The position numbers and the translations under genes are program-made. The notes below the pieces were generated by a model. The model ran no database searches. It had not been told where the DNA came from and worked only from the letters and a program-made list of their open reading frames with translations. Shown one piece after another: positions 1 to 5,288 of a stretch of DNA of 5,288 bases (the first letter of the stretch is position 1; the number at the start of each line of letters is the position of its first letter). This stretch comes from Mollicutes bacterium. GTDB taxonomy: Bacteria > Bacillota_I > Bacilli_A > Izemoplasmatales > Izemoplasmataceae. The stretch covers positions 1-5,288 of the forward strand of contig PWKX01000012.1 of the NCBI GenBank assembly GCA_003559585.1. The letters run 5' to 3'.

Positions 1-137
1 CGGACAAGAGGCACGTTAGTGGCATGTTTATTTTTATCATTGCATCTAATTCACAAACGTTTTTCGTTTAGTTGTTTGACAGACTATGTGACTTAAACCG
101 GTTAATGATGTTGAGATGATTTTTCTATATCTTTTAA

Positions 138-1544
138 TTAAACAAGAGCCCCGCCCTTCATAACATATTGAATGGTGTTTAAATGATCGATGTCTTCAGT
201 AGGATTTTCACGGCAAATAACTAAATCAGCCTTTTTACCCACTTCAATGCTGCCAATATCGTTTTGTAAACCAAGTAAATGCGCAGCGTTAATCGTGGCT
301 GTTTTTAAAGCATCCAATGCAGACATCCCATATGATTGATACAATGACAACTCACGGTGAAGCATGCCATGCGGCACATACCCAGCACCACTAGCCCCGG
401 CATCGACTGCCGCAACCATTGTCACACCTTTTTCCATAGCGCGTTTAATATTAGTCGGTATGTATGTTTTAACAAGTGTTCGGATGTCTTCAATCATTTT
501 ATTTTGTAGTTCATCACCAGCGTTTAATTGCTTTTTGATACGTTCAATGGATTGTTTGCCCAGTTTAAAAAATGCTTTCGGTAAAGCTTTCATCATGTGG
601 TCATAATGGTTTTCATCATCAAGCATCTGTAAATAATTAACGGGTGCATAAGCGGTTGGTACCCAATATATCTTTTGTGCCTTCATTAAATCAAATGTGG
701 CATCATCGATGATCCCAAACGGTGTATGTTCTAAACTATCAATGCCAATCTCAACACCACGTTTAAAATCCGATACATGATAAATAGAATGCGCAGCCAC
801 TTTCAAACCTTGTTCATGCGCACGCTTGACAATTGCTTTTAACACATCGTCTTTCATGTGCGCATGCATCACAGCTGGTTTCATGCCCTTTTTTGTTAAA
901 TAATCAAACATTTTTTGATCATCTGCATATGGCATAAATGCACCGGTTGTGGTGGTTTTAATAAAATCAACCCCACGCGACTTTAAATCATCCACGGCGT
1001 TGATGGCTTCTTTTGGTGTGTCAACATCAACCGATAGACTGGTTACTTTATAGACACGTTTTAACACATCATGTACTGGTTTTAAAAACGGAAAAAACAT
1101 CTTAGTGCTGAAATAGCCATGTGGCGCACTAAGCGCTGGGCCTGATGTGATAATGCGTGGTGCGATTCGGTTGTTTAAATTGATATCATCTCGAATGGCA
1201 TACACTTTGTCACCTTGACCACCAGGCATGTTTCTAACCGTGGTGATACCTGCTTTTAAGTTTTGCATTAAATGACGGTTCAGTTTTTTATTAAAGCTTT
1301 CTTTATAGGGTTTTAAAAAATCATCAACCCCACTTTGAAGTAAATGCACATGAGCATCAATTAATCCTGGTATCACCGTACAGCCACGACATTCAATAAC
1401 TTTGTAATCGTTAGGAACACTGAAGGTTTTTGCATCTTTTATCATATGAATGATGCCGTCGTTAATTAGGATGGATTGATGTGCGAAGACGTTATCTTTA
1501 ATGACATCGACGATTAATACGTCAACTAATGCGAATTTGTTCAT
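138..1544 (-). CDS. Metal-dependent amidohydrolase, imidazolonepropionase/prolidase-like (468 aa)
   Basis: Probable cytoplasmic hydrolase of the amidohydrolase superfamily (HutI-like, COG1228 type), which cleaves C-N bonds such as amides, cyclic ureas or X-Pro peptides with a TIM-barrel metal centre; the substrate cannot be read from sequence. Visible metal-site residues: H65 and H67 in DAHVH, K196 in GVDFIK (likely carboxylated bridging lysine), H252 in VAAHS, H273 in SLEHTPFG and D381 in AAVDAG. The ends (about 1-60 and 430-468, with GSIEVGKKADLVI and a final KGG) form the usual composite beta-sandwich. The stretch LHRELSLYQSYGMSALDAL is typical of this subgroup. There is no signal peptide or membrane segment. 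Residues 145-175 and about 300-362 look like lineage-specific, Lys-rich insertions that may shape the substrate pocket. The ATG start is supported by AAGAGG six bases upstream. A TATAAA (1568-1573) could be a -10, but no good -35 accompanies it. A terminator upstream (1627-1657) suggests separate transcription from the cyclase gene. The family is secure, the function is not. Confidence 0.93.
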   Translation of the reverse strand: MNKFALVDVLIVDVIKDNVFAHQSILINDGIIHMIKDAKTFSVPNDYKVIECRGCTVIPGLIDAHVHLLQSGVDDFLKPYKESFNKKLNRHLMQNLKAGITTVRNMPGGQGDKVYAIRDDINLNNRIAPRIITSGPALSAPHGYFSTKMFFPFLKPVHDVLKRVYKVTSLSVDVDTPKEAINAVDDLKSRGVDFIKTTTTGAFMPYADDQKMFDYLTKKGMKPAVMHAHMKDDVLKAIVKRAHEQGLKVAAHSIYHVSDFKRGVEIGIDSLEHTPFGIIDDATFDLMKAQKIYWVPTAYAPVNYLQMLDDENHYDHMMKALPKAFFKLGKQSIERIKKQLNAGDELQNKMIEDIRTLVKTYIPTNIKRAMEKGVTMVAAVDAGASGAGYVPHGMLHRELSLYQSYGMSALDALKTATINAAHLLGLQNDIGSIEVGKKADLVICRENPTEDIDHLNTIQYVMKGGALV

Positions 1545-1626
1545 GCTAGGCCTCTTATCTAGATTATTTTATAATGATTCATTCAACTAAGTACTTTATC
1601 ACTTAACGCATCGATGAGCCAATTTA

Positions 1627-1657
1627 AAGTGTCGTGAGAATCTAACTCACAACACTT
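1627..1657 (-). terminator. Hairpin terminator after the GAF-GGDEF gene
   Basis: A 12-bp stem (arms 1627-1638 and 1646-1657) with a 7-base loop begins about 10 bases past the cyclase stop codon. One position, 1633/1651, is a C-A mismatch in a plus-strand RNA but a G-U wobble in a minus-strand RNA, so the hairpin is best formed in the transcript of the cyclase gene. The downstream U tract is short and broken (UUUAAAUU), so termination may be imperfect and some read-through into the amidohydrolase gene is possible. Confidence 0.7.
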
Positions 1658-1667
1658 GTGGCATCTC

Positions 1668-2666
1668 TTAGTTTTTAGATCTCTTATTTTCTACTAACCG
1701 GCGATCCGCCTTATTTATGAGTTCATTGATTGATTTAACTTCTGGTTTCACAGGTGCTAAACCGCAAGCAAACGATACATCATGCTTGGCCAACAATGGA
1801 TGGCGTTTTAATGCTTGAGCCATGGCATCCATGTTTGCGGTGATTTTCTTATTATCACGATGATTTAAGACCATTAAAAATTCATCGCCCCCAATGCGGC
1901 CAATATATTCATTATCGTTCAGTTCAGCTTTCAATGTTTTGGCAAAGGCTTTTAACACATCATCGCCAACTTGATGGCCAAAGTTATCGTTGATTTGTTT
2001 AAAATTTTTAATGTCAATCATCACCACAGTGAAGTCTGCTTTTTCTTTTTTGTAATTGATTAGCGTTGTTTCTAAAAGGCTTAAAATATGACGGCGATTG
2101 GGAATATTCGTGAGCGGATCGTGTCTAGAGATATATCTTAAGTTCTTAATCAGTTCAAGGTTATGTAAATCTGTTTCTATCCCAGCTTTAAACAGTTCAA
2201 GTAACTGGCGATGTTTGGCAGAAAAGTGTCTTTCGGTGTTATCAAGCACACATATTGTGCCAAATACCTCGCCATCTTTCCATTTTATTGGCAGTCCGTA
2301 ATACGCAATCATGTTTAATTTTATATCAGGATTATCTTGCCAAGTTGGGCTTTGAAGCGCATTCGGAATATGAAGTGGTTTATCTTCACCGATGACTGTC
2401 TCACAGTATAATCCATGCCCAAGTGAATCTTGATCGCCCTCAGTATATGGATTGCTCGGCAAATCACTTTTAAGAAATACTTCTAAATGGGTTTCATTGA
2501 TGCGCATAATCAAACTAGCTGGTACGTCCAGTAATTCAGCGGTCGCATTTAAGATGTCTTGCCATTTCTTGATGATATCTTTTGAGACACTCGGCTTGGT
2601 TCGCGCACTGTATTTTATACGTTTATAACGGTTGTGTTCTCTTAAAAAAACATCTGTTTGATTCAT
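1668..2666 (-). CDS. GAF-GGDEF diguanylate cyclase (332 aa)
   Basis: Predicted soluble enzyme that joins two GTP into cyclic di-GMP, with an N-terminal sensor. Residues about 32-172 are a GAF domain of the widespread GAF-GGDEF sensor type: GLYCETVI (C88), PNALQSPTW, NPD, YYGLPIKW and FGTICVLD. Residues about 177-325 are a GGDEF domain: HDPLTNIPNRR at 182-192, D218 in MIDIKNF, N226 and D235 for metal/GTP binding, and an intact GGDEF at 259-263. The RxxD inhibitory site expected at about 250-253 reads NDNE, so classical product inhibition is probably absent. The C-terminal ADRRLVENKRSKN is a degenerate form of the usual ADxALYxAKxxGRN. There is no transmembrane segment. Start choice: the frame extends to a TTG at 2684, but that lies inside the GGGGGGAGG ribosome binding site and an ATG at 2672 is only one base from it; the ATG at 2666 has ideal 7-base spacing and is preferred. 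The GAF ligand is unknown. The gene follows purH on the same strand. Confidence 0.92.
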   Translation of the reverse strand: MNQTDVFLREHNRYKRIKYSARTKPSVSKDIIKKWQDILNATAELLDVPASLIMRINETHLEVFLKSDLPSNPYTEGDQDSLGHGLYCETVIGEDKPLHIPNALQSPTWQDNPDIKLNMIAYYGLPIKWKDGEVFGTICVLDNTERHFSAKHRQLLELFKAGIETDLHNLELIKNLRYISRHDPLTNIPNRRHILSLLETTLINYKKEKADFTVVMIDIKNFKQINDNFGHQVGDDVLKAFAKTLKAELNDNEYIGRIGGDEFLMVLNHRDNKKITANMDAMAQALKRHPLLAKHDVSFACGLAPVKPEVKSINELINKADRRLVENKRSKN

Positions 2667-2673
2667 GTACATG

Positions 2674-2678
2674 CCTCC
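2674..2678 (-). promoter_or_regulatory. Ribosome binding site deciding the cyclase start
   Basis: GGAGG within a run of G residues, seven bases before the ATG whose first base is 2666. It rules out the upstream in-frame TTG (2684), which overlaps this site, and makes the ATG at 2672 unlikely because only one base separates them. Confidence 0.8.
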
Positions 2679-2715
2679 CCCCAAATAGGTTTTTCTATGT
2701 TTATTTTACCATACA

Positions 2716-2721
2716 ATTATA
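2716..2721 (-). promoter_or_regulatory. Possible -10 box of the cyclase gene
   Basis: A perfect TATAAT on the minus strand lies about 50 bases before the chosen start. The only -35-like element, TTGTTT (2741-2746), is 19 bases away, longer than ideal. A second weak pair, TTGCAT (2754-2759) and TATAAG (2732-2737) with 16 bases between, overlaps it. Either would give the cyclase its own transcript in addition to any read-through from purH. Confidence 0.35.
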
Positions 2722-2774
2722 AGAATCCTGCCTTATATCTAAACAATCGGTTGATGCAAGTCTCATCGTGCTAA

Positions 2775-4298
2775 TTACGTATGTTTGAAATGACGCACCC
2801 CAGTAAACACCATTGTCATTCCTAATTGATCACACGCATCTATCGATGCTTGATCACGTTTTGAACCACCTGGTTGAATGATATGTCTCACACCATAACG
2901 CCGTGCGAGTTTCACCACATCATCAAATGGGAAAAACGCATCAGAAGCTAAAACTAATGCTTCTGTATGACCGTTTTTTTTAGCCCATTTTAAAGCAATC
3001 TCAGCGGCACCAACCCGGTTCATTTGACCAGCTCCAATGCCAACTGTTTGATGGTCTTTTGTCACAACAATCGCGTTGCTTTTTACGTGTTTCACCGCGT
3101 GCCAAGCAAACAAAAGTTCAGCAATGGTCTCATCACTAGGTTTTTGTTTTGTCACACATTTCAAATCAGCTTTTGTGATGGTTTTTCGGTCAACTTCTTG
3201 CATGATCATACCACCATTAATCGACGTGAATATAGTCTGATCGGTTGTTTTTTGATTCATCGGCAATTTTAATATTCGTAACTGCTTTTTTTGTTTTAAA
3301 TACGTTAAAGCTTCTGTGTCATAATCAGGCGCGATGATGATTTCTAAAAAGATGGTATGTAGCGTTTTTGCTAATGCTAAAGTAACCGGTTCATTAACAG
3401 CCACAATCCCACCAAAGATACTAATGGCATCACTGGCGTAAGCTTTATCAAATGCCTTTTCAATATTTGAACCCGTCCCAATGCCACACGGATTCATGTG
3501 TTTTAAAGCAACCGCAGTTGGTTGATTAAAGTCTTGTAAGATGTTTATAGCAGCATTGGCATCTTGAATGTTGTTATAAGATAACGCTTTACCATGTAAC
3601 ACCTCAGCGTTAAATAACGAATAGGGATTGGTTTCATTTGATTGATAAAGCGAGCCTTTTTGATGTGGGTTTTCCCCATACCGAAGTGTTTGTTTTAAAG
3701 TCCAAGTTTGATTTAGTGTTTGTTTATCCGCTAAATAATCGGCAATCATTAAATCATAGTGCGCGGTATATTCAAACACCTTTTGTGCTAAATACTGCTT
3801 GGTTGTTGAAGTGGTGTTACCATATAAGTTCATCTCATCGATGATTCGTTGATAATCTGTTGGGTCAAACAAAACCGTGGTCGATGTCATGTTTTTAGCC
3901 GCACTACGTAGTAGGGCGGGTCCACCAATGTCAATTTGCTCAATTGCTTCATCCTTCGTTGTTGAGTGGGTTTGAATCGTAGACTCAAATGGGTATAGAT
4001 TGACCACTAAAACATCAATCGGAGCAATGTTATGGGTTTTTATAGTGTTCATATGGTCTGGATTATCACGTTTAGCCAATAGCCCAGCGTGCACGACCGG
4101 ATGCAAGGTTTTCACACGTCCATTTAACATTTCGGGAAAACCAGTCACATCACTCACAGCGGTAACTGAAAATCCATAGGTTTCTAAGGTTGCTTTTGTA
4201 CCACCAGTCGAGATGATGTCATAGCCTTGCTTTATAAGACAATGCGCCAGCGCTTTAAGGTTCGTTTTATCGCTAACACTTATCAGTGCTTTTTTCAT
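2775..4298 (-). CDS. purH: Bifunctional AICAR transformylase / IMP cyclohydrolase PurH (507 aa)
   Basis: Catalyses the last two steps of de novo purine synthesis in the cytoplasm: formylation of AICAR with 10-formyl-tetrahydrofolate, then ring closure to IMP. The N-terminal MGS-like cyclohydrolase domain (about 1-145) shows SVSDK, STGGT (30-34), FPEMLNGRVKTLHP (54-67), LYPF (101-104) and IDIGGPALLRSAAKN (122-136). The transformylase domain shows LRYGENPHQ (205-213), LSYNNIQDANAA, the catalytic pair K266-H267 in ALKHMNPCG, SIFGGIVA, FAWHAVKHVKSNAI, GIGAGQMNR and the C-terminal ASDAFFPFDD, IIQPGGSKRD and VRHFKH. Length matches full bacterial PurH (about 510-530 aa), with no break or missing motif, so it should be active. 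The ATG is preceded by GGAGG with 6-base spacing. It has a likely promoter at 4349-4377. No other pur gene is in the window, so it lies outside, or at the edge of, any purine operon. No riboswitch or convincing PurR box is visible upstream. Confidence 0.99.
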   Translation of the reverse strand: MKKALISVSDKTNLKALAHCLIKQGYDIISTGGTKATLETYGFSVTAVSDVTGFPEMLNGRVKTLHPVVHAGLLAKRDNPDHMNTIKTHNIAPIDVLVVNLYPFESTIQTHSTTKDEAIEQIDIGGPALLRSAAKNMTSTTVLFDPTDYQRIIDEMNLYGNTTSTTKQYLAQKVFEYTAHYDLMIADYLADKQTLNQTWTLKQTLRYGENPHQKGSLYQSNETNPYSLFNAEVLHGKALSYNNIQDANAAINILQDFNQPTAVALKHMNPCGIGTGSNIEKAFDKAYASDAISIFGGIVAVNEPVTLALAKTLHTIFLEIIIAPDYDTEALTYLKQKKQLRILKLPMNQKTTDQTIFTSINGGMIMQEVDRKTITKADLKCVTKQKPSDETIAELLFAWHAVKHVKSNAIVVTKDHQTVGIGAGQMNRVGAAEIALKWAKKNGHTEALVLASDAFFPFDDVVKLARRYGVRHIIQPGGSKRDQASIDACDQLGMTMVFTGVRHFKHT

Positions 4299-4348
4299 GG
4301 TTGGCCTCCAAGTTTATTGTCATCTTAGTATCATAAGTCAATATAAGT

Positions 4349-4377
4349 AGTATAAGCGCTATTTCCGCTTTCGTAAA
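4349..4377 (-). promoter_or_regulatory. Probable purH promoter
   Basis: On the minus strand TTTACG (4372-4377) and TATACT (4349-4354) are separated by exactly 17 bases, matching the sigma-A consensus at 4 of 6 and 5 of 6 positions. Transcription would start near 4342, leaving a leader of about 45 bases, too short for a purine riboswitch. The spacer holds a dyad, AAGCG-N7-CGCTT (4354-4370), which could be an operator. Confidence 0.55.
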
Positions 4378-4411
4378 GACACTTTATGTGTTGATGTCAT
4401 AGACTGTCTTT
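4375..4411. repeat. Inverted repeat AAAGACA-N23-TGTCTTT between divergent promoters
   Basis: The 7-base arms (4375-4381 and 4405-4411) are perfect complements. One arm overlaps the purH -35 box and the other touches the -35 box of the DUF2284 gene. Smaller nested repeats (ACAC-TTTAT-GTGT, 4379-4391) lie between them. The arrangement fits a regulator site that controls both promoters, but part of the symmetry follows from both -35 boxes carrying T-runs, so chance is possible. Confidence 0.4.
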
Positions 4412-4439
4412 TGAAATCGGAAGTTGTTTATGGGATAAT
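4411..4439 (+). promoter_or_regulatory. Promoter of the DUF2284 gene
   Basis: TTGAAA (4411-4416) and GATAAT (4434-4439) are separated by 17 bases, each one mismatch from the sigma-A consensus. The predicted start of transcription is near 4446, only about 16 bases before the GTG at 4462, which makes the leader very short and bears on the choice of start codon. Confidence 0.7.
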
Positions 4440-4455
4440 ATAGGTAAATCATGAA

Positions 4456-4466
4456 AAGGATGTGAT
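4456..4466 (+). promoter_or_regulatory. Extended Shine-Dalgarno overlapping the annotated GTG start
   Basis: AAGGATGTGAT differs at one base from AAGGAGGTGAT, the complement of the 16S rRNA tail. It covers the GTG at 4462. With its core at 4458-4462, the in-frame codon at standard spacing is ATT at 4471, eight bases downstream. A short frame ATG AAA AGG ATG TGA (4451-4465) also ends inside it. Confidence 0.5.
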
Positions 4467-5007
4467 TGCTATTGATAAACACGTCGTTGAAACATTGGCT
4501 AAAAAACATGGGTTTGATGATTTCAAATGGATCAGTGGTAAAGATATTGTGGTTAAACAATGGGTTCGTTTCAAATGCCGTTTTATGTGTGAAACGTATG
4601 GTGATAAACTTGTTTGTCCACCACACATGCCACCCATCCCTGAATGCAAGCAATTCTTTGATGAATATGAGCACGCGTTGATTATCCGCAAAACAATGAA
4701 AGCACATCGCAGGGATGAGGACTCTGATTATTTTAAAAACATTGATAAAAACTTGATGGCTTTAGAGAAAAAATTGTTTTTCAATGGTTTTGAAAAAGTG
4801 ATGGTTTTACCGGCCACAATTTGTAGTCGGTGTGAAGTTTGTGCTGTTAAACCAGAAGATTGTCATCATCCTAATTTATCTAGACCAACCCCAGAAGCGC
4901 TTGGGGTCGATGTCTTTACAACCGTGAAAAAAATCGGCTTTAAAGCCGAGGTATTAAACAGCTTTAATCAAGACATGAACCGGTATATGTTTATGATGAT
5001 TGCTTAG
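4462..5007 (+). CDS. DUF2284 cysteine-rich, probable Fe-S/metal-binding protein (181 aa)
   Basis: Matches in layout the DUF2284 family (Pfam: predicted metal-binding proteins), found in anaerobes and facultative bacteria and of unproven function. Eight cysteines are visible: C39, C43, C52 (in VCPPHMPP) and C62 in the N-terminal half, then a ferredoxin-like C121-x2-C124-x2-C127-x6-C134 in the C-terminal half. The second group could hold an iron-sulfur cluster. There is no signal peptide or membrane segment, so it should be cytoplasmic, possibly a redox or metal-handling protein. The start is uncertain. No in-frame ATG lies before the conserved RFKCRFMC. The GTG at 4462 is preceded at one base by AAAAGGA. 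The stretch 4456-4466 matches the extended Shine-Dalgarno AAGGAGGTGAT at 10 of 11 positions and would best serve an ATT at 4471 (giving IDKHVVETL). The gene is transcribed away from purH from its own promoter and may end at the hairpin at 5072-5090. Confidence 0.88.
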   Translation: MIAIDKHVVETLAKKHGFDDFKWISGKDIVVKQWVRFKCRFMCETYGDKLVCPPHMPPIPECKQFFDEYEHALIIRKTMKAHRRDEDSDYFKNIDKNLMALEKKLFFNGFEKVMVLPATICSRCEVCAVKPEDCHHPNLSRPTPEALGVDVFTTVKKIGFKAEVLNSFNQDMNRYMFMMIA

Positions 5008-5023
5008 ATTAATAAGTCATATT

Positions 5024-5056
5024 TAATGATTAAACCATGTTCATAAGGCACGTTTT
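5024..5056 (+). repeat. Degenerate copy of the HTH gene leader (second copy 5135-5167)
   Basis: Blocks TAATGA, AACCAT, CATAAGG and TTTT occur in the same order in both 33-base stretches, with unlike spacers between them. The second copy runs from the -10 box of the regulator promoter through its ribosome binding site. This may be an old duplication of the leader, a repeated operator, or chance in AT-rich DNA. The alignment needs gaps, so confidence is low. Confidence 0.3.
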
Positions 5057-5071
5057 CCTACCCAATTAACT

Positions 5072-5090
5072 AATCAACCACAGGTTGATT
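5072..5090 (+). terminator. Perfect 8-bp hairpin, terminator of the DUF2284 gene or operator
   Basis: AATCAACC and GGTTGATT flank a 3-base loop (ACA), followed by TTATATCAATTT. It lies 64 bases past the DUF2284 stop codon, and its last base is 19 bases before the -35 box of the next gene. The downstream T content is moderate rather than a solid run, so it may act as a terminator, as a regulator-binding dyad, or both. The right arm can pair alternatively with ATCAA at 5094-5098 (TTGAT-TTAT-ATCAA). Confidence 0.5.
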
Positions 5091-5109
5091 TATATCAATT
5101 TAGGGTTTC

Positions 5110-5138
5110 TTTACAACGATTAACAAAACAACTATAAT
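5110..5138 (+). promoter_or_regulatory. Strong promoter of the HTH regulator gene
   Basis: TTTACA (5110-5115) and a perfect TATAAT (5133-5138) are separated by 17 bases. Transcription would begin near 5145, leaving a leader of about 25 bases that contains the ribosome binding site AAGGA (5155-5159). Confidence 0.8.
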
Positions 5139-5169
5139 GAAACCATCATAACATAAGGACGTGTTTTAT

Positions 5170-5288
5170 ATGGACGGACAACTCATTGGATCATTTTTGC
5201 AAAAATTAAGAAAAGAGCACCAGTTAACACAAAAAGACATCGCCAAACTTTGCCATGTCAGTAATCAAGCAGTCTCAAAGTGGGAAAA
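5170..5288 (+). CDS. XRE-family helix-turn-helix regulator, N-terminal part (39 codons, cut by window end)
   Basis: The visible residues are an HTH_3 (Cro/CI-like) DNA-binding domain. LQKLRKEHQLTQKDIAK (10-26) provides the first helices, and HVSNQAVSKWE (29-39) is the recognition helix with the signature seen in XRE regulators of low-GC Gram-positives. The frame is open to the window end, so any C-terminal domain (membrane segments, sensor or peptidase-like domain) is unseen and the target is unknown. The ATG at 5170 has AAGGA ten bases upstream; a GTG at 5161 is in frame but lies one base from that site and is unlikely. It has its own strong promoter. Such regulators commonly bind near their own promoter, and the hairpin at 5072-5090 and the leader repeat are candidate sites, by inference only. 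Confidence 0.9.
   Translation, partial: MDGQLIGSFLQKLRKEHQLTQKDIAKLCHVSNQAVSKWE

Noticed and set aside
76..81. Perfect TTGACA on the plus strand
   Set aside because: No -10-like element lies at 16-18 bases downstream and no plus-strand gene follows; it reads into the 3' end of the amidohydrolase gene.
1..96. Open plus-strand frames at the left edge (to TAA at 94-96 and to TAG at 69-71) and a minus-strand frame from ATG at 40 off the window
   Set aside because: Several frames are open by chance over this short length, none shows a recognisable motif, and the minus-strand ATG has no ribosome binding site. A gene end cannot be told from non-coding DNA here.
364..606. Plus-strand frame of 80 codons
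   Set aside because: Antisense to the conserved amidohydrolase gene, with no ribosome binding site or family resemblance.
2098..2301. Plus-strand frame of 67 codons
   Set aside because: Antisense shadow of the GAF-GGDEF gene.
3024..3844. Two plus-strand frames (3024-3272 and 3638-3844)
   Set aside because: Both are antisense to purH, whose motifs are unbroken through these stretches.
4366..4380. PurR box (CGAA-centred) upstream of purH
   Set aside because: A CGAA occurs on the minus strand at 4370-4373, but its flanks fit the PurBox poorly and no second inverted box lies at the expected distance.
4299..4461. Purine riboswitch ahead of purH
   Set aside because: The predicted leader is about 45 bases and none of the conserved aptamer stems or junction bases were recognised.
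4466..4681. TTG-started frame overlapping the DUF2284 gene in another frame
   Set aside because: It is well spaced from AAGGA, but the cysteine motifs and the long conserved frame belong to the other reading frame.
4384..4707. Minus-strand frames 4384-4707 and 4449-4691
   Set aside because: They oppose the DUF2284 gene and its promoter, and their translations lack any family signature.

Overview
The window looks like a piece of a low-GC, Gram-positive-type bacterial chromosome. The DNA is AT-rich, the ribosome binding sites are AAGAGG, GGAGG or AAGGA, and the recognisable promoters have the TTGACA/TATAAT form. Tryptophan is encoded by TGG in the conserved proteins, so the TGA=Trp code of Mycoplasma/Spiroplasma is not in use. 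A Firmicute or an Acholeplasma/Izemoplasma-like relative fits, but the sequence alone does not fix the genus.

Layout. Three genes lie on the minus strand. purH (2775-4298) encodes the bifunctional last-steps enzyme of purine synthesis. After a 108-nt gap comes a cytoplasmic GAF-GGDEF diguanylate cyclase (1668-2666), closed by a hairpin terminator at 1627-1657. Then comes a metal-dependent amidohydrolase of the imidazolonepropionase/prolidase-like group (138-1544). Two genes lie on the plus strand: a DUF2284 cysteine-rich, probably Fe-S-binding protein (4462-5007), divergent from purH, and the first 39 codons of an XRE-family HTH regulator (from 5170) cut by the window end. Positions 1-137 hold no gene that can be called.

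How the parts relate. The genes do not form an obvious single pathway. purH and the cyclase gene are co-oriented, and no clear terminator separates them, so read-through is possible; PurH makes IMP, the precursor of the GTP the cyclase would use, but this is a loose metabolic link. The 163-nt purH/DUF2284 divergent region is the densest regulatory stretch. It has a plausible promoter for each gene, a dyad inside the purH promoter spacer, and an inverted repeat (AAAGACA / TGTCTTT) whose arms overlap the two -35 boxes. The regulator gene has a near-consensus promoter, preceded by a perfect 8-bp hairpin and a degenerate copy of its own leader.

No defence system, CRISPR array, mobile element, tRNA or rRNA was found. 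The observations most worth checking are the start codon of the DUF2284 gene, the divergent operator-like region, the missing inhibitory site in the cyclase, and the leader repeat before the regulator.
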